Shown: positions 32,456-39,919 of the stretch, one piece after another
Numbering within the stretch: position 1 is the stretch's first letter
Layout: every line of letters starts with the position of its first letter
DNA from: DATJPW01 sp963752855
Lineage (GTDB): Bacteria > Desulfobacterota > Desulfomonilia > Desulfomonilales > Desulfomonilaceae
Reading direction: 5' to 3'
Length of the DNA: 64,000 bases
Assembly: GCA_963752855.1 (NCBI GenBank)
Contig: CAVVZX010000020.1
Span: 1 to 64,000 of the forward strand
Translations under genes and position numbers: made by a program
The notes under the pieces: generated by a model
Told to the model about the DNA's origin: nothing
What the model saw: the letters and a program-made list of their open reading frames with translations, nothing else
The model's database searches: none

Positions 32456-33301
32456 CTAGAACGGACTGGCGAATGCGCAAGACAAGGTCCCGCCAAACGT
32501 CCATGACCGCACGTCAACGACCCAATGAACCGGCTCTGTGGTGGATCCGGAAAGGTTTTGTTTACCCGTCTTGATGTGAAGATAATTCCATTTCACGAAC
32601 CCGCCGACACTCAGGTCTCCCGCAATCATCATGGAACAATCAGCTAAGAGTTCCAAGAAATAGCCGTTATTCACACGAAAATCACCAAACTCGGCAAAAC
32701 CGAGGTTGTCCCAAAAATGGTATTTGAGTCGCCCACCGGCCCACGGCGAGCCCACGCATCGAAGCAGCGCAGAGCAGTTGGAAGACCTCTTATTCAGTTG
32801 CATCCCAATGAGTGGTAGGTAAGCATTAAGGATGTAATCGTCGTCCGTGTTGTCGCTGTAATTCACTCTCGTGCTCGTATGGTCCCACCGGAAACCGGCG
32901 AGGACATCGGCCCCACCTCCAATGCGGCATTTCGCAAGGCCGTCTATCGACCACCAGTCATATTGCGGGATTTCAAAGTCGAACGTCCGGGTCAAAGGTT
33001 CCTGGTACCAGGTCCCGGCGCTGCGTTTCGGGAAAAAGACAGATCCGGAAACGAGAACACCCAAATAGTCGCCTAGCGAGAAGTCTTGGGTGGCGCCGAG
33101 CCAAAAGCCTCTAAGAGGCCAAGCCGCTGTGCCGGTCGAAGTCTGACGGTTCAAAGCCCATATACTGCCCTTGGAATGCTCCGTCCAGCCGAAGTACACC
33201 TTGGGCGTTCCGGTGATCCCTGTGAATCCTTGACCCTGTGAGTCCGCAGCGACAGCGCACAACGCAACCATGACCATTAATAGGGCGGAAAGCTTTTTCA
33301 T
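32456..33301 (-). CDS. Exported outer-membrane beta-barrel-like protein
   Basis: 281 residues from an ATG at 33301, preceded by ccggaggtcggagc. The signal peptide is MKKLSALLMVMVALCAVAAD with cleavage near SQG. The mature part has many Trp/Tyr/Phe in alternating patterns (WSIDGLAKCRIGGGADVLAG, WAGGRLKYHFWDNLGFAEFG). It ends SCAFASPF with the terminal Phe of outer-membrane barrels. Its function is unknown. It is convergent with the toxin-antitoxin pair. Confidence 0.65.
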   Translation of the reverse strand: MKKLSALLMVMVALCAVAADSQGQGFTGITGTPKVYFGWTEHSKGSIWALNRQTSTGTAAWPLRGFWLGATQDFSLGDYLGVLVSGSVFFPKRSAGTWYQEPLTRTFDFEIPQYDWWSIDGLAKCRIGGGADVLAGFRWDHTSTRVNYSDNTDDDYILNAYLPLIGMQLNKRSSNCSALLRCVGSPWAGGRLKYHFWDNLGFAEFGDFRVNNGYFLELLADCSMMIAGDLSVGGFVKWNYLHIKTGKQNLSGSTTEPVHWVVDVRSWTFGGTLSCAFASPF

Positions 33302-33692
33302 GCTCCGACCTCCGGATGGACTCTTCCAACGGGTTCTCCGCGGCTGGAATTCGTCCCAACACATTGCAACGAATGAATACTTTGAAAGGAAGATTAGACC
33401 TTAACTGTCGATACAGAGGTAGTCAACAAGAATCCGCGTCGTCGGGTAACCTTCACCTATGGCCGGTCAAAGACCGTCATTGCGAACGGAGCGAAGCACC
33501 ATGTCACAGATGATTTCAGATGAAATTCCGCCGCATAAGTGAAGGTTTATAACAGGCATCAAATGTTCGGTCATTTTCAGTTGACAGTAACAGACTGGAA
33601 CTCCTGATTTCGGCGCCATTCACTGGCTTCCAGCAGTGACAAAGCCGCGCCAATCGTGATTAATTTGAAAGTCCTATACGTCCGCTGTGGGA
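33302..33692. other. Gap with a repeat fragment
   Basis: About 390 bp with no supported gene. gtcattgcgaacggagcgaagcaccatgtca near 33477-33508 resembles the outer part of the MITE-like element. Confidence 0.45.
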
Positions 33693-34541
33693 CTAGTCAA
33701 TTTCTTGATCGCTCTGACTCTGCGTCCATTTCTCCAGAAACTTGAACGCAGCCAAAGCCGCATCCGGAGCCGAATCCTCGTAAGTATAAAGCTCCACGGT
33801 CACAAATCCCGTATATCCGATTTCTTCAATTGTATTCAGCACTTTCGTGAGATCAATAGCTCCTGCGCCTAACTGAAGATGATGGTGGATTCGCGTGGCG
33901 GCGATATCTTCCAGGTGGAAATGGTGGATCATCGGCGCCAATTTGCGCATGAGGTCCGAAGGGTTCTCGCTAACGCAAAAAAAATGCCCGACATCGAAGT
34001 TGATACCAAATGCTTCCGGGTTGAGCCTGCGAAAAAGCTCCAGGAATTGGCCACTATTCTCGATCAGAAGTCCGGGCTCCGGTTCGATGAGAACTCGGAC
34101 CCCGTTTTCCTTCGCTCTGCTTTCGACCGCCGAAAGCCCTTCCATATAGAGGCGAAGAGCTTCTTCACGCGTCATGCCTTCAAGCGGCCCGCCCGGTTCG
34201 GTTGAAATGTTTGAGGCGCCCAGTTCCGCAGCCAAGTCGAGACATCGCAGGGTATAATCGACTCGTTTGGCCCTCAAAGCAGGATCGGGCTCGATCCAGG
34301 ATGGGTGATACATGTCTCCGTCGGCCCGGTGCATAAACGCATTCACATTTGAAACCGTCAGACCGTTGTCTCTAAGGGCTGTTTGGATTTCCCGAATCTT
34401 TGCTTCGGTCAGGTCGAGCGGGAACGCGTGCGGGATGTCCGCCATAATTTCAATTCCTGTGTACCCAATGGAAGAGACGATTTTGATGGTTTCCAGGAGA
34501 TCGAAGCGCAGGAAGGCGTTGGAACTGAAAGCAAATTTCAT
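33693..34541 (-). CDS. Sugar-phosphate isomerase/epimerase-like TIM-barrel protein, copy 1
   Basis: An intact 282-residue xylose isomerase-like (AP-endonuclease-2 fold) protein. It begins MKFAFSSNAFLRFDLLETIK, has TGIEIMADIPHAFPLDL, the metal-site stretches VRVLIEPEPGLLIEN, FGINFDVGHFFCVSENP and FHLEDIAATRIHHHLQLGAG, and ends YTGFVTVELYTYED. Metal-binding Glu, Asp and His positions are present. Its start overlaps the upstream paralogue stop by 4 bp, so they form an operon. The substrate is unknown. Confidence 0.85.
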   Translation of the reverse strand: MKFAFSSNAFLRFDLLETIKIVSSIGYTGIEIMADIPHAFPLDLTEAKIREIQTALRDNGLTVSNVNAFMHRADGDMYHPSWIEPDPALRAKRVDYTLRCLDLAAELGASNISTEPGGPLEGMTREEALRLYMEGLSAVESRAKENGVRVLIEPEPGLLIENSGQFLELFRRLNPEAFGINFDVGHFFCVSENPSDLMRKLAPMIHHFHLEDIAATRIHHHLQLGAGAIDLTKVLNTIEEIGYTGFVTVELYTYEDSAPDAALAAFKFLEKWTQSQSDQEID

Positions 34542-35391
34542 TTCTTGTCCTCGGCTAAAATGGTTTGCAAATAAGACAATGCCTGTTTTGCCGCGGCCTC
34601 GGGCCGGTGTGGATAAGTGTAAAGCTCCACGGTTACGAAGTCTTCATAATTGTGATCCTTCAAGATTCTGAATAGTTTGACAAAGTCCATGTCACCGGTT
34701 CCCGGGATCAGGTGATAGTGCTTCCGGGCCTTTATGTCTTCAAGGTGAATATGAAAGATTTTTTGAGAGAGAGCATTGATAACTGTGTCAGCATGCTCGC
34801 CCAAAACATGGCTGTGCCCCAAATCCAGATTGGCGCCAAGATATGAAGACTTCATTTCTCCAATGAGTTCCAAAAGCTCCTCACAACGCTCGATAAGTAG
34901 TCCCGGTTCGTACTCGATTCCAATTCGGATAGACCTCTTTTCTGCGTAATCCAAAAGCTCCTTCAAGGATTCTCGCAAGAAACGCATAGATTGCTCCGGA
35001 GAAATCCCGGAAACCGGTCTGCCGGACGTAAGGCTTATGCATGGAGATTCAAGTAATTGGGCCATATCAATGCAGTCTTTTTGAGTAAGCGATCCTCCAC
35101 TCTCTAAGGTCCCGATCCGGGTTGGCAAGTGACGGCTCAAAGAGTGGCTCCCAGAATTCTCTGCCATAATAGCCAACAGCGGTATTGGCATTGATATTCG
35201 CCACCGTCAGTCCGGTTCGGTCGAGAATGTTCCTTAATTGATTTAAATCGGAAGAAGTTACTGAATCGGCGTACAAATGCGGAGCATCCGCCAACAACTC
35301 GATTCCTTCGATATCCGATGGCCGCGATTCTCTCAACAGCTTCGAAGATGGAATGTCTCACAAATGCATTGGTACTGAATGATAGCTTCAT
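34538..35391 (-). CDS. Sugar-phosphate isomerase/epimerase-like TIM-barrel protein, copy 2, two frameshifts
   Basis: A paralogue of the downstream gene with parallel segments: MKLSFSTNAFVRHSIFEAVE, GIELLADAPHLYADSV, RIGIEYEPGLLIERCEELL, LGANLDLGHSHVLGEHADTV, FHIHLEDIKARKHYHLIPGT and DFVTVELYTYPHRPEA. Frames change near 35305 and 35090. Joined length is about 284 residues, the same as copy 1. The two copies are clearly diverged (roughly half identical by eye), so this is an old duplication. The pair may act on related substrates or as a heteromer. Confidence 0.8.
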
Positions 35392-36062
35392 ATTCGTCCC
35401 GTTCGGTTTTGGAAGTGTCTCTTATGCCGGGACTCCTGAAACCCTTGCGACATCCACTTGGGGCCATCGCGGCAGGTCACTTATCCTAGGCGAAAACCGG
35501 ATGTCACGGCAATCATCGCACACTATCAAATTAAATAGGATTAGACGACGGAATGATAAAAGAAGTCAGCATACTGATAGTCGAAGACCTACACAAGCGC
35601 ACAAGATTCTTATTTTGAACGATTGTCGCTCCGAGCAGCATGTGCTGCTGATAGTATCGTAACAGGAGCAGAGCGGAACAAATCCAACGGAGATTGAAGC
35701 GCAACTCTCATTAATTTTTGGGCTAACCAAATTATATGATTAGACTGCATCAACTTTTATCGGTCACAGTAGTAAATACAACCCAGTAACATGACTGATA
35801 TCACTGAAAGTAAACCGGACAGTATTGACCGAGAACATTGTATTTGACCGGTGGCGTTCGGTATGGTACGTTCAAAACCAAGAAAATACATACTCTTTCA
35901 GCGAGGTGGTCTCGGTTTATATCCGTCGAGTTTGGGCAGAGAAACATAGGGCGGCCTTTTGGGGGTCATGGGTGGCATTCCCTGTCCGGTCACAGGGCCA
36001 AACGCCACCGGAATGGCAAGATTGCCGGATAATTTTAGCTTAGGTAAGGAAAGGAGTCGAAC
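35392..36062. other. Long leader region upstream of the YeiH-type transporter
   Basis: About 670 bp, AT-rich in the middle (35660-35800), with no supported gene. A short frame at 35552 (MIKEVSILIVEDLHKRTRFL) stops after 21 codons and is not a gene. The right end holds the structured element described at 35970-36010. Confidence 0.5.
35970..36010 (+). promoter_or_regulatory. Nested stem-loop in the leader of the YeiH-type gene
   Basis: An outer stem ggtggc/gccacc encloses an inner stem ccctgt/acaggg, about 55 nt upstream of the ATG at 36063. The two perfectly paired 6-bp helices on one axis suggest a leader RNA structure. I cannot assign it to a known riboswitch class. It could also be a DNA operator. 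Confidence 0.4.
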
Positions 36063-37553
36063 ATGGCTGCGGAAGCAAATGCTCTTCTTTACCAAAAGAA
36101 GAGGATGATGGAGAGTGAGGACTGGTGGGCTGTCTGGCTCGGAGGCTTTGTGTTCCTGCTGGGCCTTGGACCGATTTTCAACTTGGACTTATTAGGATGG
36201 GTCGTCAAGACCCCTGTCTGGATAGACTTCGCAAAATGCGTAGCCCCTGCTTCGGCTGCTTACAAAAACATGTCCGGGGTCACTTCCAGCTTACTCACCT
36301 TTTTTTTCCTACTGGTTATAACCTCAATCGGCATAGTGGGCATGGGCGGTAACCTCAAGAAATTCATCCTGGGTTTCACCGTTATTTACTGGCTGGTGTT
36401 TTTCTGCATGCTGCTCGGAAATAATGCCTACATTGCCGCCTCACCGGACAAAACAGCGGCATTCAAGATTCCATGGTCTTTGGGTTTGGGCGAGATGGGT
36501 TTGATAATCGCCATGATTCTGGGTCTCATCATCGGCAACTTCATCTTGCCTTTGGCAACATTCCTGCAAGAAGCTGCTAAACCTGAATGGTTCATTAAGA
36601 CCGGTATTGTGATCCTGGGCGCAGCAATCGGAATCAAAACCGTCGAAGCTGCCGGTCTAGCTGGAACAGTGATTGTCCGGGGCATCTGCGCGGTAGTAGA
36701 AGCTTACCTGATCTATTGGCCGGTTGTGTACTTCATTTCTCGGAAGTGGTTCAAGTTTACACCGGAATGGGCCGCTCCCCTGGCTTCCGGCATTTCCATC
36801 TGCGGTGTGTCTGCTGCCATAGCTACGGGTGGAGCTATTCGGGCCCGCCCTGTAATTCCTGTCATCTTGTCCGCCGTGATCATCGTGTTTGTGGCCGTTG
36901 AGCTTCTCTTACTTCCTCCTTTGGCTACCCAACTTCTCTACGACGAGCCGATGGTTGCCGGCGCCTGGATGGGATTGGCGGTGAAAAGTGATGGCGGAGC
37001 GGTTGCCAGTGGCCAGCTCGTGGATACCATGATCATCAATAAGGCGGCGAGTGTACTCGGCGTTAAGTGGGAAAAAGGCTGGATGCTGATGGCGGCTACC
37101 ACCACGAAGGTCTTCATCGACATCTTCATTGGAGTGTGGGCATTCATTCTGGCCGTTATATGGACTGTTTTTGCGCTTGACACCCGGGGGGCGCCGACAG
37201 GGGGAGCAGGCGGTACGAAGGTGTCGGCATCGGAAATCTGGCACCGTTTCCCCAAATTCGTAATCGGTTTTGCAGCGACCCTTCTAATACTTATGGTCAT
37301 CGGGCTGATTTATCCAGGCGCTGTTAAGGGAGCTAAAACAGGAGCTGACCAAGCGAACCTTCTCAGGACCCTCTTTTTCGCTCTTTGCTTCTTCTCTATC
37401 GGTATGGTGACCAACGTGAGGAAGCTATGGGCTGAGGGAATGGGACGCATCGTGTGGGTGTATGCGATTGCGCTCTTTGGGTTCATTCTCTGGGTCGGCT
37501 TGTTCATCTCTTGGCTCTTCTACCACGGGATAACGCCTCCCCTAGTCAAGTGA
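36063..37553 (+). CDS. YeiH/UPF0324-type putative sulfate exporter family protein
   Basis: A 496-residue inner-membrane protein with about 11-12 helices. ATG at 36063 follows aaggaaaggagtcgaac. Family segments are IKTGIVILGAAIGIKTVEAA, GISICGVSAAIATGGAIRAR, AWMGLAVKSDGGAVASGQLV and LLRTLFFALCFFSIGMVTNV. The N-terminal extension (about 100 residues with two extra helices) makes it longer than the common 330-350-residue YeiH. The family is annotated as putative sulfate exporters, though evidence for the substrate is thin. It is followed 28 bp later by a small membrane protein that probably belongs to it. Confidence 0.8.
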   Translation: MAAEANALLYQKKRMMESEDWWAVWLGGFVFLLGLGPIFNLDLLGWVVKTPVWIDFAKCVAPASAAYKNMSGVTSSLLTFFFLLVITSIGIVGMGGNLKKFILGFTVIYWLVFFCMLLGNNAYIAASPDKTAAFKIPWSLGLGEMGLIIAMILGLIIGNFILPLATFLQEAAKPEWFIKTGIVILGAAIGIKTVEAAGLAGTVIVRGICAVVEAYLIYWPVVYFISRKWFKFTPEWAAPLASGISICGVSAAIATGGAIRARPVIPVILSAVIIVFVAVELLLLPPLATQLLYDEPMVAGAWMGLAVKSDGGAVASGQLVDTMIINKAASVLGVKWEKGWMLMAATTTKVFIDIFIGVWAFILAVIWTVFALDTRGAPTGGAGGTKVSASEIWHRFPKFVIGFAATLLILMVIGLIYPGAVKGAKTGADQANLLRTLFFALCFFSIGMVTNVRKLWAEGMGRIVWVYAIALFGFILWVGLFISWLFYHGITPPLVK

Positions 37554-37581
37554 CGTGAGCTTTATTAAAAGGAGTGGACAA

Positions 37582-37755
37582 ATGGCAGAAGGAAAGGGAC
37601 CTCAAACACCGCAGTCTCCGGCTGGCGGCCAATCAGTGGCAGAGGAAGAGTGGTACGATCTCCTGCCGATAGAAAAGAAGTTGATTGGCTATTCGCTTGG
37701 ATTGGGGATTGTTTTGCTCGTGATATTTATTTTCGCATTTGGAGTTTTCAAGTAA
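37582..37755 (+). CDS. 57-residue single-span membrane protein paired with the YeiH-type transporter
   Basis: ATG at 37582 follows aaaaggagtggacaa. It has a polar Pro/Gly-rich N-terminus (MAEGKGPQTPQSPAGGQSVA), the acidic/aromatic EEEWYDLLPIEKKLIGYSL, then one membrane helix (GLGIVLLVIFIFAFGVFK). I do not recognise a family. The 28-bp spacing and strong ribosome site suggest a small accessory subunit of the transporter. Confidence 0.65.
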   Translation: MAEGKGPQTPQSPAGGQSVAEEEWYDLLPIEKKLIGYSLGLGIVLLVIFIFAFGVFK

Positions 37756-37764
37756 TTGTAACCT

Positions 37765-37827
37765 ACGGCGCCGGACAGGGGTCAGCCTGCTGCATGTCAG
37801 TCATCTGACACCGCTGTCCGGCGCCGT
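37765..37827. terminator. Long GC-rich hairpin after the transporter operon
   Basis: acggcgccggacag (37765-37778) pairs perfectly with ctgtccggcgccgt (37814-37827) around a 35-base loop that itself contains gtcag/ctgac-type pairs. There is no T run, so it may act as an mRNA-stabilising or rho-assisted end rather than an intrinsic terminator. Confidence 0.55.
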
Positions 37828-37938
37828 GTAACCGGCAAAGCCGTAGGTGATTGGCCTCTAGCTGCAAGATAATAAGATAGGTCTACAAGAAAGAGCTGCG
37901 CTAATAGGTTCAAGGATTCCAAATTTCCTGTCCAGCCA

Positions 37939-39234
37939 TTAGCGATTGTCAAAGACCCGCTTGCTTTTGCCTTCAGATCGGGCAATGGAGTTTGGCGCCA
38001 CTAATTTGACTTTAATTCTGAATCCTAACAGGTCTTTGATTTTCGCCTCTATTCTCCCGGCTAACTGGCCTCGAATTTCCTCTCCGGCGTCTCGCCAGAA
38101 ATCCGCAGTCGCTTCCACATCGGACGAAACCTCATCCAGCGCTCCCTTTTTGGTGAGATAGATAGCGTAGTGCGGAGCGGTTTCCGCAAATCCAAGCAGC
38201 ACGCTTTCCAATTGGGATGGGAAGAAATTGACCCCTCCGACTATGAGCATGTCGTCACTTCTACCGAGGATCGGACCGTGGCGTACCAGAGTCCGCCCAC
38301 ACGCGCACGTGTCGTACATCAGATGGCTAATGTCTCTGGTGCGGTATCGAATCAGCGGCATGGCTTCCTTCCGCAGGGAGGTGAAGACCAATTCGCCCAC
38401 TTTGCCGGGGGGAAGCGGATCAAGCGTGTTAGGATCGATAATCTCCGGATAAAAGTAGTCTTCATTGATATGAAAACCCGTTTTATGAGGGCATTCCATC
38501 GAAACACCAGGTCCGCCCAACTCGGTGAGGCCGTAATCTCTGAGAGCGGTCACCCCCAAACCTTCTTCAACATGCTTACGCATTTCCTCCGACATCGGTT
38601 CGGCGCCATGAATCCCCAGGCGCAAAGACAGGCTCCCGCGGTCAATACCCAGCTCTTTGAGCTTCTCCGTCAGCAGGACGGCATACGACGGAGTGCAGTG
38701 CAAGACGGTCGTCTTGAGGTCCTGCATCATCATGATCTGTCGTTCCGTCTGTCCTGAGCTAGTTGGGATGACCATGGCCCCGCAGCTCTCCGCGCCCAGG
38801 TGGTGCCCGAAAGCGCCTGTGAAAAGCGTATATCTGAAAGCAATCTGACAAACGTCATCCTCGGTCACGCCGGCGATCCGAAGGTTGCGGCCCATGCACT
38901 TCCGCCAATTTTCTTGGTCTTTTTGCGTGTAATAGGTGTTAATCGGCTTACCCGTGGTCCCGGACGAAGCGTGAACTCTGATTATCTCAGAGGGTTTCAC
39001 TGCGCACAGCCCATACGGGTAGTTCTTCACCAGGTCGGATTTTTGTGTAAAGGGAAGCTGGGCTATCTGGTCCAAGGACTTGATGTCCTGAGGCTCTATC
39101 CCCTTCTCCTGGAAAAGACGGCGATAAAATTCAACTTTTTCATAGGCGTAGACCAGGGTCTCCTGCAACCAGCGCAATTGTACACCGGCCATCTCGTCGC
39201 GCGTCAATCGTTCCTCCGGCATGATCCGGGTCAT
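37939..39234 (-). CDS. paaK: Phenylacetate-CoA ligase-family protein (PaaK-like)
   Basis: An intact 431-residue adenylate-forming ligase. ATG at 39234 follows aaggagacaacg. Motifs: IIRVHASSGTTGKPINTYYT (ATP phosphate loop), GAFGHHLGAESCGAMVIPTS, ALRDYGLTELGGPGVSMECP, MPLIRYRTRDISHLM, and ILGRSDDMLIVGGVNFFPSQ with a C-terminal Lys in SIARSEGKSKRVFDNR. Length and order match PaaK. The reaction is arylacetate + ATP + CoA to aryl-CoA. Paralogues act on benzoate-like or other acids, so the exact acid is not certain. It lies downstream of a molybdopterin oxidoreductase and its iron-sulfur partner on the same strand. Confidence 0.85.
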   Translation of the reverse strand: MTRIMPEERLTRDEMAGVQLRWLQETLVYAYEKVEFYRRLFQEKGIEPQDIKSLDQIAQLPFTQKSDLVKNYPYGLCAVKPSEIIRVHASSGTTGKPINTYYTQKDQENWRKCMGRNLRIAGVTEDDVCQIAFRYTLFTGAFGHHLGAESCGAMVIPTSSGQTERQIMMMQDLKTTVLHCTPSYAVLLTEKLKELGIDRGSLSLRLGIHGAEPMSEEMRKHVEEGLGVTALRDYGLTELGGPGVSMECPHKTGFHINEDYFYPEIIDPNTLDPLPPGKVGELVFTSLRKEAMPLIRYRTRDISHLMYDTCACGRTLVRHGPILGRSDDMLIVGGVNFFPSQLESVLLGFAETAPHYAIYLTKKGALDEVSSDVEATADFWRDAGEEIRGQLAGRIEAKIKDLLGFRIKVKLVAPNSIARSEGKSKRVFDNR

Positions 39235-39427
39235 CGTTGTCTCCTTCCGTTTGTGGAACTGACCGCAAGCTGCTCGTTATTTGTTGCCGGGCCGTTACCG
39301 GACCAGGCGCTGACTTACCCTCGATATCTTTGAGGAACTGTTAGGCTCATCGTTCGCAGTACTCAGGATCGGCCAGTTCCCGCTATTACTCCAGGCGTTA
39401 AATTGATGCCAAAGCAGGCCGAGGCGA

Positions 39428-39919
39428 TCACATTGTCTGCCGTTTTTCTTTCTTCTTGTCAATCTGCTCCTCAATGAAGGCCGGATCACCAAAATAGATG
39501 CAGTGAGCGAGGCACACATTGTCCGCGCAGGCTGGGATCAGTCCATTATCGACGCGATGATGACAAAGGTTGCACTTTGACGCTGTTTGCTTTTCTTCGT
39601 CAAACTCAATGGCATTATACGGGCAAGCTTCTATACAGGATTGACATCCCGTGCACTTTTCATAATCGAGCACTACGATTCCGTCTTCCCTCTTTGTAAT
39701 GGCCTCTTCAGGGCACGCTTCAGCACACGCAGGATCATCGCAGTGCCTGCAAACATTGGGGCGATGGTAGTATTCAAGTCTCTCCCCTACCCTCTTGGGA
39801 CCGTCCTCCTGGATGCGTATAAATTTTCTTTGAAAATCATATTCCTGATGGCAGGCCACTTCACAGGTCCTGCATCCCCAGCACAATTCATGATCTATGA
39901 CAAGAGCATGCTTATTCAA
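39428..39919 (-). CDS. 4Fe-4S ferredoxin-type electron-transfer subunit
   Basis: 163 residues. Cys clusters occur as LCWGCRTCEVACH, VCRHCDDPACAEACPEEAIT, KCTGCQSCIEACPYNAIEF and SKCNLCHHRVDNGLIPAC, enough for four [4Fe-4S] clusters as in DmsB/PsrB/PadC-type subunits. Its ATG overlaps the stop of the molybdopterin subunit by 4 bp, so the two are translated together and should form one complex. No membrane anchor gene follows, which suggests a soluble enzyme or an anchor encoded elsewhere. There is no Tat signal in it. Confidence 0.9.
   Translation of the reverse strand: MNKHALVIDHELCWGCRTCEVACHQEYDFQRKFIRIQEDGPKRVGERLEYYHRPNVCRHCDDPACAEACPEEAITKREDGIVVLDYEKCTGCQSCIEACPYNAIEFDEEKQTASKCNLCHHRVDNGLIPACADNVCLAHCIYFGDPAFIEEQIDKKKEKRQTM

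Noticed and set aside
35552..35620. Possible start of a response-regulator domain (MIKEVSILIVEDLHKRTRFL)
   Set aside because: It stops after 21 codons and no frame downstream continues a REC domain.
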